This document shows, piece after piece, positions 25,892 to 33,619 of a stretch of DNA of 64,000 nt. The notes beneath the pieces were generated by a model. The model was not told where the DNA came from. It saw only the letters and a program-made list of their open reading frames with translations, and made no database searches. Made by a program: the position numbers and the translations under genes. Position 1 is the first letter of the stretch; each line of letters begins with the position of its first letter. Where the stretch lies: the NCBI RefSeq assembly GCF_021538675.1, contig NZ_JAJUKH010000012.1, forward strand, positions 94,614 through 158,613, read 5' to 3'. Origin of the DNA: Paenarthrobacter sp. AR 02 (lineage in GTDB: Bacteria; Actinomycetota; Actinomycetes; Actinomycetales; Micrococcaceae).

Positions 25892-26707
25892 GTGACTACC
25901 TCTGCCAACGGCAACTTCGTTCGCAAACCCTTCATCGCCGGCAACTGGAAGATGAACATGGACCATGTCCAGGGCATCACCTTGCTGCAGAAGCTCGCCT
26001 GGACCCTGTCCGACGCCAAGCACGACTACAACCGGGTAGAGGTAGCCGTCTTCCCTCCGTTCACCGATCTCCGCGGCGTCCAGACCTTGGTTCAGGGCGA
26101 CGACCTGGAAATCGTTTACGGCGGCCAGGACCTGTCCCAGTTCGACTCCGGCGCTTACACCGGCGATATCTCCGGTCAGTTCCTCAACAAGCTGGGCTGC
26201 GCCTACGTCCTGGTGGGTCACAGTGAGCGCCGCACCATCCACAACGAGTCCGACGAAGTCGCGAACGCCAAGGTCAAGGCAGGCTTCCGCCACGGCGTCA
26301 CCCCGGTGCTGTGCGTGGGAGAAGGCTTGGAAGTCCGCCAGGCCGGAACGCACGTCGAACACACTTTGGCCCAGCTGCGGGCCGGCGTTGAGGGTCTCAC
26401 CGCCGAACAGGCTGCTGAGCTCGTCGTTGCCTACGAGCCCGTCTGGGCCATCGGAACCGGGGAAGTAGCCGGTCCTGAGGATGCACAGGAAATGTGTGCC
26501 GCCATCCGTGCCGAGCTTGCGGTGCTGTTTGACGAAACCGTCGCGTCCAAGACGCGGTTGCTGTATGGCGGTTCCGTCAAGGCCAACAACGCTGCGGCCA
26601 TCATGGCTGAAACCGACGTTGACGGTTTGCTTGTGGGTGGCGCGAGCCTGGACCCGGCGGAGTTTGCTAACATTGTCAGGTTCGAGAACCACCTGGTCAC
26701 CGACTAG
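25892..26707 (+). CDS. tpiA: Triose-phosphate isomerase
   Basis: 271 residues, slightly long for the family (about 250-260). Active-site Lys20 in GNWKMN (17-22), the electrophilic His in VGHSERR, the catalytic Glu in AYEPVWAIGTG, and the phosphate loop LYGGSVKANN are all present. It interconverts dihydroxyacetone phosphate and glyceraldehyde 3-phosphate. GTG start after ggag. Confidence 0.98.
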   Translation: MTTSANGNFVRKPFIAGNWKMNMDHVQGITLLQKLAWTLSDAKHDYNRVEVAVFPPFTDLRGVQTLVQGDDLEIVYGGQDLSQFDSGAYTGDISGQFLNKLGCAYVLVGHSERRTIHNESDEVANAKVKAGFRHGVTPVLCVGEGLEVRQAGTHVEHTLAQLRAGVEGLTAEQAAELVVAYEPVWAIGTGEVAGPEDAQEMCAAIRAELAVLFDETVASKTRLLYGGSVKANNAAAIMAETDVDGLLVGGASLDPAEFANIVRFENHLVTD

Positions 26708-26743
26708 TCCGGCTCCCGATTTCCGCTTCTTCGAAAGGCCGTC

Positions 26744-27001
26744 GTGGACGTTCTTCAAGTCATTCTGCAGATCCTGCTGGGCATCACCAGCCTCCTGCTG
26801 ACGTTGCTCATCCTCCTGCATAAGGGACGTGGCGGCGGTTTGTCCGACATGTTTGGTGGCGGCATGAGCTCGGGTTTGAGCTCCTCAGGTGTTGCCGAGC
26901 GCAACCTGAACCGCTTCACCATTATTCTCGGAATTACCTGGGGCGTAGTCATCATTGGCTTGGGCCTGATCATGCGTTTTGCTTCAGGTGGCGACTCCTA
27001 G
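26744..27001 (+). CDS. secG: Preprotein translocase subunit SecG
   Basis: 85 residues with two membrane helices (about 3-22 and 56-78) joined by a Gly-rich loop containing GGGLSDMFGGG, the SecG signature. It assists SecYE in protein export. GTG start six bases after GAAAGG. Followed by a textbook terminator that ends the glycolytic unit. Confidence 0.95.
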   Translation: MDVLQVILQILLGITSLLLTLLILLHKGRGGGLSDMFGGGMSSGLSSSGVAERNLNRFTIILGITWGVVIIGLGLIMRFASGGDS

Positions 27002-27014
27002 TCGTCCCTGAACA

Positions 27015-27048
27015 GGGGAGGTTCCTTCACGGGAGCCTCCCCTTTTTT
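27015..27048 (+). terminator. Rho-independent terminator after secG
   Basis: An 11-bp stem (27015-27025 with 27032-27042, one G-T pair) is followed directly by six T. Confidence 0.9.
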
Positions 27049-27093
27049 CTTGATCCGCACCAAACAGCAGTGCCGCCGTCGGGCTCCCCGGAT

Positions 27094-27099
27094 TAGAAT
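27094..27099 (+). promoter_or_regulatory. -10 element TAGAAT of rbpA
   Basis: TAGAAT lies 66 bases before the rbpA start. A SigR-type promoter (GGAAT-N18-GTT), known for rbpA in Streptomyces, was looked for and not seen. Confidence 0.45.
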
Positions 27100-27165
27100 T
27101 GGCGTGTCGGCCGCAAGGCCTGCAGGGCCGTGACGGCCGACCACCGACTCGCTAGGGGTTCGAAA

Positions 27166-27561
27166 ATGGTTCATGGCACGCCCGGTTACCGGGGCACTCG
27201 AGTAGGGGTCGCCCAAGGATCCGCACCAAGAAATCACAGCGACCATGGCGAAGGGCAACAGCTGCCCCGCATCCGCGTGCCGTATTGGTGCGCCAAGGGC
27301 CACGAAACGCAACTGGTGTTCCTGAAGCTTCCGGAAGAGCAGATACCCAAGTACTGGGACTGCCCCAAATGTGGGCTTCCTGCTTCCAGGGACCCCAGCC
27401 ATCCTGTCTCGTTGAGGCCGGAGGACGAAATCTTCAAATCGCACTTGGACTACGTTAAAGAGCGACGCTCCAGCCAGGACGCTGAAGTGGTCCTGGCTGG
27501 AGCGTTGGAGCGGTTACGCGCCCGCGGGGTCCTTCCGGACAAGTTGCTGGGGGACACGTGA
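27166..27561 (+). CDS. rbpA: RNA polymerase-binding protein RbpA
   Basis: 131 residues. RbpA binds RNA polymerase and the principal sigma factor and helps form the open promoter complex in actinobacteria. The zinc-ribbon ligands Cys42, His46, Cys66 and Cys69 are all kept, as in Streptomyces. The C-terminal sigma-interacting helix (DYVKERRSSQDAEVVL) is present. ATG chosen seven bases after AGGGG; the open frame upstream adds non-conserved residues. Its 3' end overlaps the convergent pgl gene by 48 bases. Confidence 0.95.
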   Translation: MVHGTPGYRGTRVGVAQGSAPRNHSDHGEGQQLPRIRVPYWCAKGHETQLVFLKLPEEQIPKYWDCPKCGLPASRDPSHPVSLRPEDEIFKSHLDYVKERRSSQDAEVVLAGALERLRARGVLPDKLLGDT

Positions 27562-28332
27562 CGCTGCGTTCTCGTCGATAAGCCACAGCGTCCTCGAACG
27601 GCCCACAGGGCCCGCTGCCGGGACTTGTACCGGGTTGGCGCCGGCCAGGGCCAACCCAACGGCACCGGCCTTGTCCTCACCGGCCACCACCATCCAGATT
27701 TCCTGGGCGGTGTTGATGGCTGGAAGCGTCAGCGAGATGCGCGACGGCGGCGGCTTCGGCGAGTTCTCGACGCCTACCACCGTGCGGGTCTTCTCCCGGA
27801 TGCCCGCCTGTTCAGGGAACAGCGACGCCACATGCGCGTCCGGGCCAACGCCGAGAAGAAGGATGTCGAATCGGGGGAGTACTCCCGGGCGCTCCGGCCT
27901 GTCATCGGACATGTCTGCTGCGTGTTCCGCTTCAGCGGCAGCCTTGAGCTCATCGGCGTAGGCAGCAGCTGCTTCCTCGGAGGAAGCGAACTGGTCGGTC
28001 GAACCGGGTTCGTGGACACGGGCCGGATCCACATCCAGGTGGGACAACAGAGCCTGGTGTGCCTGGCGGGTGTTCCTGTCATCGCTGTCCGCAGAAACGA
28101 AACGCTCATCGCCCCACCAGAAGTTGACCTTCGACCAGTCCACCGCGGGAGCCGCAGCCGAGTCGGCCACTGCCTTCAACGTTCCAATGCCAACAGTGCC
28201 GCCTGTCAGGACTACCGTGGCTTCACCGTGTTTGTCCTGGACGTCCACGAGCTTGGTGATCAGGCGGGCCGCAATGGCGGCCATCAACACCTTGGAGTCG
28301 GGGTGGATGCTTACTCTTGGCTCAGCGTGCAC
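27514..28332 (-). CDS. pgl: 6-phosphogluconolactonase
   Basis: 272 residues of the DevB/Pgl type with VVLTGGTVGIGTLKAV, WWGDERFV and LLGVGPDAHVASLFP. It hydrolyses 6-phosphogluconolactone in the oxidative pentose phosphate pathway. The GTG start lies inside the end of opcA (11-base overlap). Last gene of the operon; its 3' end runs into rbpA on the other strand. Confidence 0.95.
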   Translation of the reverse strand: MHAEPRVSIHPDSKVLMAAIAARLITKLVDVQDKHGEATVVLTGGTVGIGTLKAVADSAAAPAVDWSKVNFWWGDERFVSADSDDRNTRQAHQALLSHLDVDPARVHEPGSTDQFASSEEAAAAYADELKAAAEAEHAADMSDDRPERPGVLPRFDILLLGVGPDAHVASLFPEQAGIREKTRTVVGVENSPKPPPSRISLTLPAINTAQEIWMVVAGEDKAGAVGLALAGANPVQVPAAGPVGRSRTLWLIDENAASRVPQQLVRKDPAGA

Positions 28333-29263
28333 TGGTCTGGACTCTCCTCGGACTGGTAAGTGGCAGTCCCATCGTAATCACTTCTCCGAAGACTTCGTCG
28401 GGATCGAGACGACGCAGTTCCTCGGCCAGGCAGTCCTTGAGGCTCCGGCGGGGAAGTGTGATGCGCTGGGCCGGCTGACCGGGCTGGGTCAGTTCCGCCA
28501 CGGACAGGCCGGGACGGAACAACTGCACGTCACCGCTGGCACGCGTCAGGCGTACCCGGCGAATGCCGGTGCCTGCCGGATCGGCCACAATCGTGACAGG
28601 GGCCTGCAGGGCAAGGCTCAACCACGCAGCGAGCAGCAACGTACTGGGAGAATCCGAGGCACCCTCGACAGCAATGGCCGAAACGGGGTCTCCGTCCACC
28701 TGGTCGAAGACTGCGGCCAATTGCATGCGCCAGTTGGTCAGGCGCGTCCACGCGAGGTCGGTGTCGCCGGCCTTGTACGTGGACCGGATGTTCTCCAGCG
28801 CCAGGCGAGGATCGGGTTCGTTGGCCGAGTCTGTGATCCGGCGGTGCGCAATGCGGCCGATCGACGTCTCGCACGCGCTCTCCGGTGCACCGTGCGGCCA
28901 CCAGGCAACGATGGGGGCATCCGGAAGCAGCAAAGCGTTGACCAGCGATTCGCTTTCGTGGGCCATGTGGCCGTGTCCGCGCAGGACAATGACCTCCGAC
29001 GCGCCGGCGTCGCCCCCGACGCGGATTTGCGCGTCCAGGCGGTCAGGGCCTTCAACGCCGGCGTCAGCGAGCACGATAATCCGGCAGGGGTGTTCCCGGC
29101 TGGCTTCGTTGGCTGCCTCGATGGCTTCCTCTTCCTGCCCGGACTTGGTGACGACCACCAAGGTGAGGACGCGGCCCAGGGCGATCACGCCGCCCTGTTC
29201 ACGGAGCGACATGATCTTCTTGGAGATCTTGGAAGTGGTGGTATCGGGAAGATCTACGATCAT
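28322..29263 (-). CDS. opcA: Glucose-6-phosphate dehydrogenase assembly protein OpcA
   Basis: 313 residues. The opening (MIVDLPDTTTSKISKKI) and the conserved centre PIVAWWPHGAPESAC identify OpcA, an actinobacterial and cyanobacterial activator of G6PDH multimers. Its ATG overlaps the zwf stop in ATGA, so it is made together with its partner enzyme. Confidence 0.96.
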   Translation of the reverse strand: MIVDLPDTTTSKISKKIMSLREQGGVIALGRVLTLVVVTKSGQEEEAIEAANEASREHPCRIIVLADAGVEGPDRLDAQIRVGGDAGASEVIVLRGHGHMAHESESLVNALLLPDAPIVAWWPHGAPESACETSIGRIAHRRITDSANEPDPRLALENIRSTYKAGDTDLAWTRLTNWRMQLAAVFDQVDGDPVSAIAVEGASDSPSTLLLAAWLSLALQAPVTIVADPAGTGIRRVRLTRASGDVQLFRPGLSVAELTQPGQPAQRITLPRRSLKDCLAEELRRLDPDEVFGEVITMGLPLTSPRRVQTSAR

Positions 29264-30816
29264 GGCCTTCTCCAGGTTCGTCCGTCACGTGCCAGCAGGG
29301 CGTCGGCCGAGGCCGGCCCCCAACTGCCGGGGGCGTAGGGTTGCGGTTGTTCGTCGAGCCCGGCCCAGTAATCCTCGAACGGGTCGAGGATCTTCCATGA
29401 CAGTTCGACTTCCTGGTGCCGGGGGAACAGTGGCGGCTCGCCCAGCAGCACGTCCAGGATGAGGCGTTCGTACGCTTCGGGGCTGGACTCCGTGAAGGAG
29501 TGTCCGTACCCGAAGTCCATGGTGACGTCGCGGACTTCCATTTGGGTGCCCGGTACCTTTGACCCGAAACGGATCGTGGCGCCCTCATCTGGCTGGACGC
29601 GGATCACCACGGCGTTCTGGCCGAAGTCGTCCTCACCGTGGTCACGGAAAAGCAGGTTTGGTGCACGCTTGAACACCACGGCAATCTCGGTGACGCGACG
29701 GCCCAGGCGCTTGCCCGCACGCAGGTAGAACGGAACACCGTTCCAACGGCGGGTGTTGATGTCCACCCGGATCGCAGCGTAGGTCTCGGTCTTGGAGTCG
29801 GCGGGGATACCGTCCTCGTCCAGGTATCCGAGGACTTCCTCGCCGCCCTGCCAACCGCCGGTGAACTGCCCACGCGCCGAATGGGTGGACAGGTCTTCGG
29901 GCAGCTTGACGGCGGCGAGGACCTTTTCCTTCTCAGCGCGCAGGTCATCGGCGTTGAAGGAGATGGGTTCTTCCATGGCCGTCAGGGCCAGAAGCTGCAA
30001 CAGGTGGTTCTGGATGACGTCACGGGCAGCACCCACGCCGTCGTAATAGCCTGCACGGCCCCCTGTGCCGATGTCTTCGGCCATGGTGATCTGGACGTGG
30101 TCAACGTAGTTGGCGTTCCAGAGCGGCTCGAACAACTGGTTCGCGAAGCGCAGGGCGAGAATGTTCTGCACCGTCTCCTTGCCCAGATAATGGTCGATCC
30201 GGAACACGGCGTCCGGCGGGAACACCGATTCGACAATGTCGTTCAACTGCCGCGCGGATTCCAGGTCGTGGCCGAACGGTTTCTCAATGACCACACGGCG
30301 CCACTGGCCGGGCTTGGCCTGGGCCAAGCCATGCTTGGACAGCTGGCGGCACACCTGTTCGAAAGCCTTGGGTGGGATGGACAGATAGAAACCATGGTTG
30401 CCGCGGGTACCACGTGTCTCGTCAAGTTCGTCCAGGACGTCGCCGAGGCGCTCGAAAGCGTCGTCGTCGTCGAATTCGCCTTGGACAAAGCGGATACCGG
30501 ACGCAAGCTGCTCCCAGACCCCTTCATCGAACTTTGTCCGGGCGTTGGCCTTGACGTTTTCCTTCACCTCAGCGGCGAAGTCGGCGTTGTCCCACTCACG
30601 CCGGCCGAAGCCCACCAAAGCGAAGCTGGGAGGGAGCAGGCCACGGTTTGCGAGGTCGTAGACCGCGGGCATGAGTTTCTTACGGGCGAGGTCGCCGGTG
30701 ACTCCGAAGAACACCAACGACGAAGGCCCGGCGATGCGGTTCAGGCGCCGGTCCCGCGGATCCCGCAAGGGGTTCCGCAGGCCGGCGTTCTTCCTGCCGT
30801 TTTCAGTTTCTGGCAT
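29260..30816 (-). CDS. zwf: Glucose-6-phosphate 1-dehydrogenase
   Basis: 518 residues. Coenzyme motif GVTGDLARKKLMPA near the N-terminus and the substrate-binding motif RIDHYLGKETVQN with the active-site His/Lys. It oxidises glucose 6-phosphate and makes NADPH. Fifth from last in a chain with tight spacing; opcA overlaps it. Confidence 0.97.
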   Translation of the reverse strand: MPETENGRKNAGLRNPLRDPRDRRLNRIAGPSSLVFFGVTGDLARKKLMPAVYDLANRGLLPPSFALVGFGRREWDNADFAAEVKENVKANARTKFDEGVWEQLASGIRFVQGEFDDDDAFERLGDVLDELDETRGTRGNHGFYLSIPPKAFEQVCRQLSKHGLAQAKPGQWRRVVIEKPFGHDLESARQLNDIVESVFPPDAVFRIDHYLGKETVQNILALRFANQLFEPLWNANYVDHVQITMAEDIGTGGRAGYYDGVGAARDVIQNHLLQLLALTAMEEPISFNADDLRAEKEKVLAAVKLPEDLSTHSARGQFTGGWQGGEEVLGYLDEDGIPADSKTETYAAIRVDINTRRWNGVPFYLRAGKRLGRRVTEIAVVFKRAPNLLFRDHGEDDFGQNAVVIRVQPDEGATIRFGSKVPGTQMEVRDVTMDFGYGHSFTESSPEAYERLILDVLLGEPPLFPRHQEVELSWKILDPFEDYWAGLDEQPQPYAPGSWGPASADALLARDGRTWRRP

Positions 30817-30831
30817 GTTGTGTATTGTGCC

Positions 30832-32463
30832 TTAGCTTTCGAGTGCGCTGGCCTGGCCGGCAAGCGCAGCGACGACATCCTGGAGCTGCGCTACACCTGC
30901 GGCGCGCTCGGTGAGGTGCAGGCGCAGCACGGGACGTCCGTGTCCTTCAAGGACCTGGGCGTCACCCGACGCCTGCGCCGCGATGAGCTGGCCGAACGTG
31001 AACGGACGCTCCGGGATTTCAAGATCTGTGGATGCGGCGGCGGTGACCTGCAGGAACACGCCGATGGCCGGTCCGCCCTTGTGGAACTGGCCCGTGGAGT
31101 GCAGGAAACGCGGACCCCAGCCGAACGTGACAGGGCGGCCGCTCACAGCAGCAAGTTCATCCCGGACACCTTCGAGGGGAGCATAGGAAATGCGGTCCAG
31201 GTACGCCTGGACGCTCAGGTAACCGTCAGCGCCGAGCTGGTCCAGAAGCGCCTGAACGGCTTCGGCCACGGTTGAGGCCGAGCCGAGCCAGTCGCCACCG
31301 CGAACCTCCACCACACCGTCGGTGAACGCGGCAGGTGTGGGCTCCGGGCGGGCATCAAGCAGGCCGCGGGCAGCCACTTTGGCGGCTTCGACGTCGGGCT
31401 GGTCAAAGGGGTTGATGCCCAAAAGACGGCCGGCAACCGCGGTGGCAAACTCCCAGACGAACATCTGGGTGGGCAGTCCGCCGGCGATTGCAACCTCGTT
31501 TTCGCGAAGTTCGACGTCGGCATCGGCACCTACCAGCCGAACCACCAGGACATCCTCGGCTCCGTTGAGGGCCTCCGGGGATTCAGGACCGGCCACGACC
31601 GGCAGGAGACCGGTCCCCAGCTTGCCTGTGGATTCCGCAATGAGCTGTTCAGCCCAGTCGGCAAAGCCAACAATGCCGGAGCCGTCCTCTGCAATGACGA
31701 TCTTGTTGCGAAGGGGGTTGGTGCCGCCCAGGGCGCTGCCCAAAGCCAGGCCGATGTTGTCTGCCGAGTCCTCGTTGAGGATCTCGGCTGCTTCCTCGGC
31801 TTCATCCAGGAACGCCTGGATGTCCACTCCGGCAAGGCCACAAGGAACCAGGCCAAAAGCAGTGAGCGCAGAGAACCGGCCGCCGACGTTGGGATCGGCG
31901 TTGAACACCGCGCGGTAGCCTGCCTCGCGGGATGCCTTGTCCAAGGGGGAACCAGGATCGGTGACGATAACGATGCGGCTCTTGGCATCGATGCCGGCGT
32001 CTGTGAACGCCTTCTCGAATACGCGCCGCTGTGAGTCGGTTTCAACGGTGGAGCCCGACTTGGAGGAAACGACGATGGCCGTCTCCTCCAGCCGGTCAGC
32101 CAGGGCAGCACCTACCTGTTCGGGGTCGGTGCTGTCCAGCACGGTCAGCTCGACGCCGGCGGTGCCGGCAATAACCTCGGGAGCCAAGGACGAGCCACCC
32201 ATGCCACAGAGGACAATGCGTGAGACTCCTTCGGCACGGAGGGAATCGCGAAGTTCCAGGATGTCCGCGACCAAGGCCTGGGACACAGTGGCGGCTTCTA
32301 CCCAGCCGAGGCGGATCGCCGACTCGGACTCCGCATCGGGGCCCCACAGTGTGTGGTCCTTGGCGAAAATCCGCGTGGCGATCTTTTCCTCGACCAGGCC
32401 GTCGATGTGCTGGGCGATGGCCTGCTGGGCGGCACCGCTGGCGTCGTAGCTGATTGTGCTCAT
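30832..32463 (-). CDS. pgi: Glucose-6-phosphate isomerase
   Basis: 543 residues with the double SIS-domain layout of PGI; SSKSGSTVETDSQ and VIVTDPGSPLD mark the first sugar-phosphate site. It interconverts glucose 6-phosphate and fructose 6-phosphate. Its insertion between tal and zwf differs from the tkt-tal-zwf order of mycobacteria and corynebacteria. It would feed non-oxidative products back to Zwf. tal ends six bases upstream of its start. Confidence 0.93.
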   Translation of the reverse strand: MSTISYDASGAAQQAIAQHIDGLVEEKIATRIFAKDHTLWGPDAESESAIRLGWVEAATVSQALVADILELRDSLRAEGVSRIVLCGMGGSSLAPEVIAGTAGVELTVLDSTDPEQVGAALADRLEETAIVVSSKSGSTVETDSQRRVFEKAFTDAGIDAKSRIVIVTDPGSPLDKASREAGYRAVFNADPNVGGRFSALTAFGLVPCGLAGVDIQAFLDEAEEAAEILNEDSADNIGLALGSALGGTNPLRNKIVIAEDGSGIVGFADWAEQLIAESTGKLGTGLLPVVAGPESPEALNGAEDVLVVRLVGADADVELRENEVAIAGGLPTQMFVWEFATAVAGRLLGINPFDQPDVEAAKVAARGLLDARPEPTPAAFTDGVVEVRGGDWLGSASTVAEAVQALLDQLGADGYLSVQAYLDRISYAPLEGVRDELAAVSGRPVTFGWGPRFLHSTGQFHKGGPAIGVFLQVTAAASTDLEIPERPFTFGQLIAAQASGDAQVLEGHGRPVLRLHLTERAAGVAQLQDVVAALAGQASALES

Positions 32464-32469
32464 AGTGGG

Positions 32470-33588
32470 TTAGGAAGCCTTCCGTGCGGTGACGAGTGCG
32501 CCTTCGACGTCGGCGAGGAGTTCCTTCCAGGAGCCAACAAACTTCTCGAGGCCTTCGGTCTCCAGGAGGGTGACGACGTCGTTGTAGGAGACTCCCAGTG
32601 CTTCGAGGGCGTTGAGGGTCTCGTTCGCTTCGTCGTAGGTTCCCGTGATGGTATCCCCGGTGACGACGCCGTGGTCGAACGTAGCGTCGAGCGTTTTCTC
32701 CGGCATGGTGTTGACCACTCCGGCGGCAACGAGCTCGGTGACGTAAAGGGTGTCCGGGTATGCCGGGTCCTTGACGCCCGTGGACGCCCACAGCGGCCGC
32801 TGGGGCAGGGCCCCGGCCTCGGCCAGTACTGCCCAGCGCTCGGTGGAGAAGAGCTCTTCGTAGACCTGGTAGGCCAAGCGTGCGTTGGCTACGCCTGCCT
32901 TGCCCTTGAGTGCCTTGGCCTCCTCGGTGCCAATGGCGTCGAGGCGCTTGTCGATCTCGGAGTCAACGCGGGAGACGAAGAAGGAAGCCACGGAGTGGAT
33001 CTTGGAGAGGTCGTGGCCGTTCTCCTTGGCCTGCTCCAGGCCGGACTGGAAAGCGTTGATGACGGCGCGGTAGCGCTCCAGGGAGAAGATCAGGGTCACG
33101 TTGACGCTGATTCCCTCGGCCAAGGTTGCCGTGATGGCTTCCAGGCCTTCCAGGGTTGCCGGGATCTTGATGTGGACGTTGTCCTTATTGACCTTGGCGT
33201 AGAGGTTCTTGGCTTCGGCGATGGTTCCCTCGGTGTCCCAGGCGAGGCGGGGATCCACCTCGATGGAGACCCGGCCATCGACACCGTTGGTGGCAGCGGC
33301 GATCGGTGCGAACAGATCGCAGGCGTCCGCAACATCCGTTGTGGTGATTTCGAAGATGGTCTCTTCGACGCTGGCGCCGGCAGCGGCCTTGGCGGCGATG
33401 GTTGCGTCGTAGTCGGTACCGGCGGTGATGGCGGCGTGGAAGATGGACGGGTTGGTTGTCACGCCAACCACGTTCTTCTCGTCAATCAGCTTCTGCAGGG
33501 TGCCGGTCTCAAGGCGTGTACGGGAGAGGTCATCGAGCCAGATCGAAACGCCGGCGTCGGAGAGTTGCTGCGTGGGAGTAGTAGACAT
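32470..33588 (-). CDS. tal: Transaldolase
   Basis: 372 residues. SIWLDDLSR near the start, TTNPSIF, and the Schiff-base Lys in VHIKIPATLEG. It moves a dihydroxyacetone unit between sugar phosphates. ATG set at 33588, eight bases after ggagaaa; the longer open frame overlaps tkt and lacks family residues. Second gene of the operon. Confidence 0.97.
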   Translation of the reverse strand: MSTTPTQQLSDAGVSIWLDDLSRTRLETGTLQKLIDEKNVVGVTTNPSIFHAAITAGTDYDATIAAKAAAGASVEETIFEITTTDVADACDLFAPIAAATNGVDGRVSIEVDPRLAWDTEGTIAEAKNLYAKVNKDNVHIKIPATLEGLEAITATLAEGISVNVTLIFSLERYRAVINAFQSGLEQAKENGHDLSKIHSVASFFVSRVDSEIDKRLDAIGTEEAKALKGKAGVANARLAYQVYEELFSTERWAVLAEAGALPQRPLWASTGVKDPAYPDTLYVTELVAAGVVNTMPEKTLDATFDHGVVTGDTITGTYDEANETLNALEALGVSYNDVVTLLETEGLEKFVGSWKELLADVEGALVTARKAS

Positions 33589-33619
33589 GTGTTTTTCTCC
33601 TGTTTTGGGGTTCAGACTG

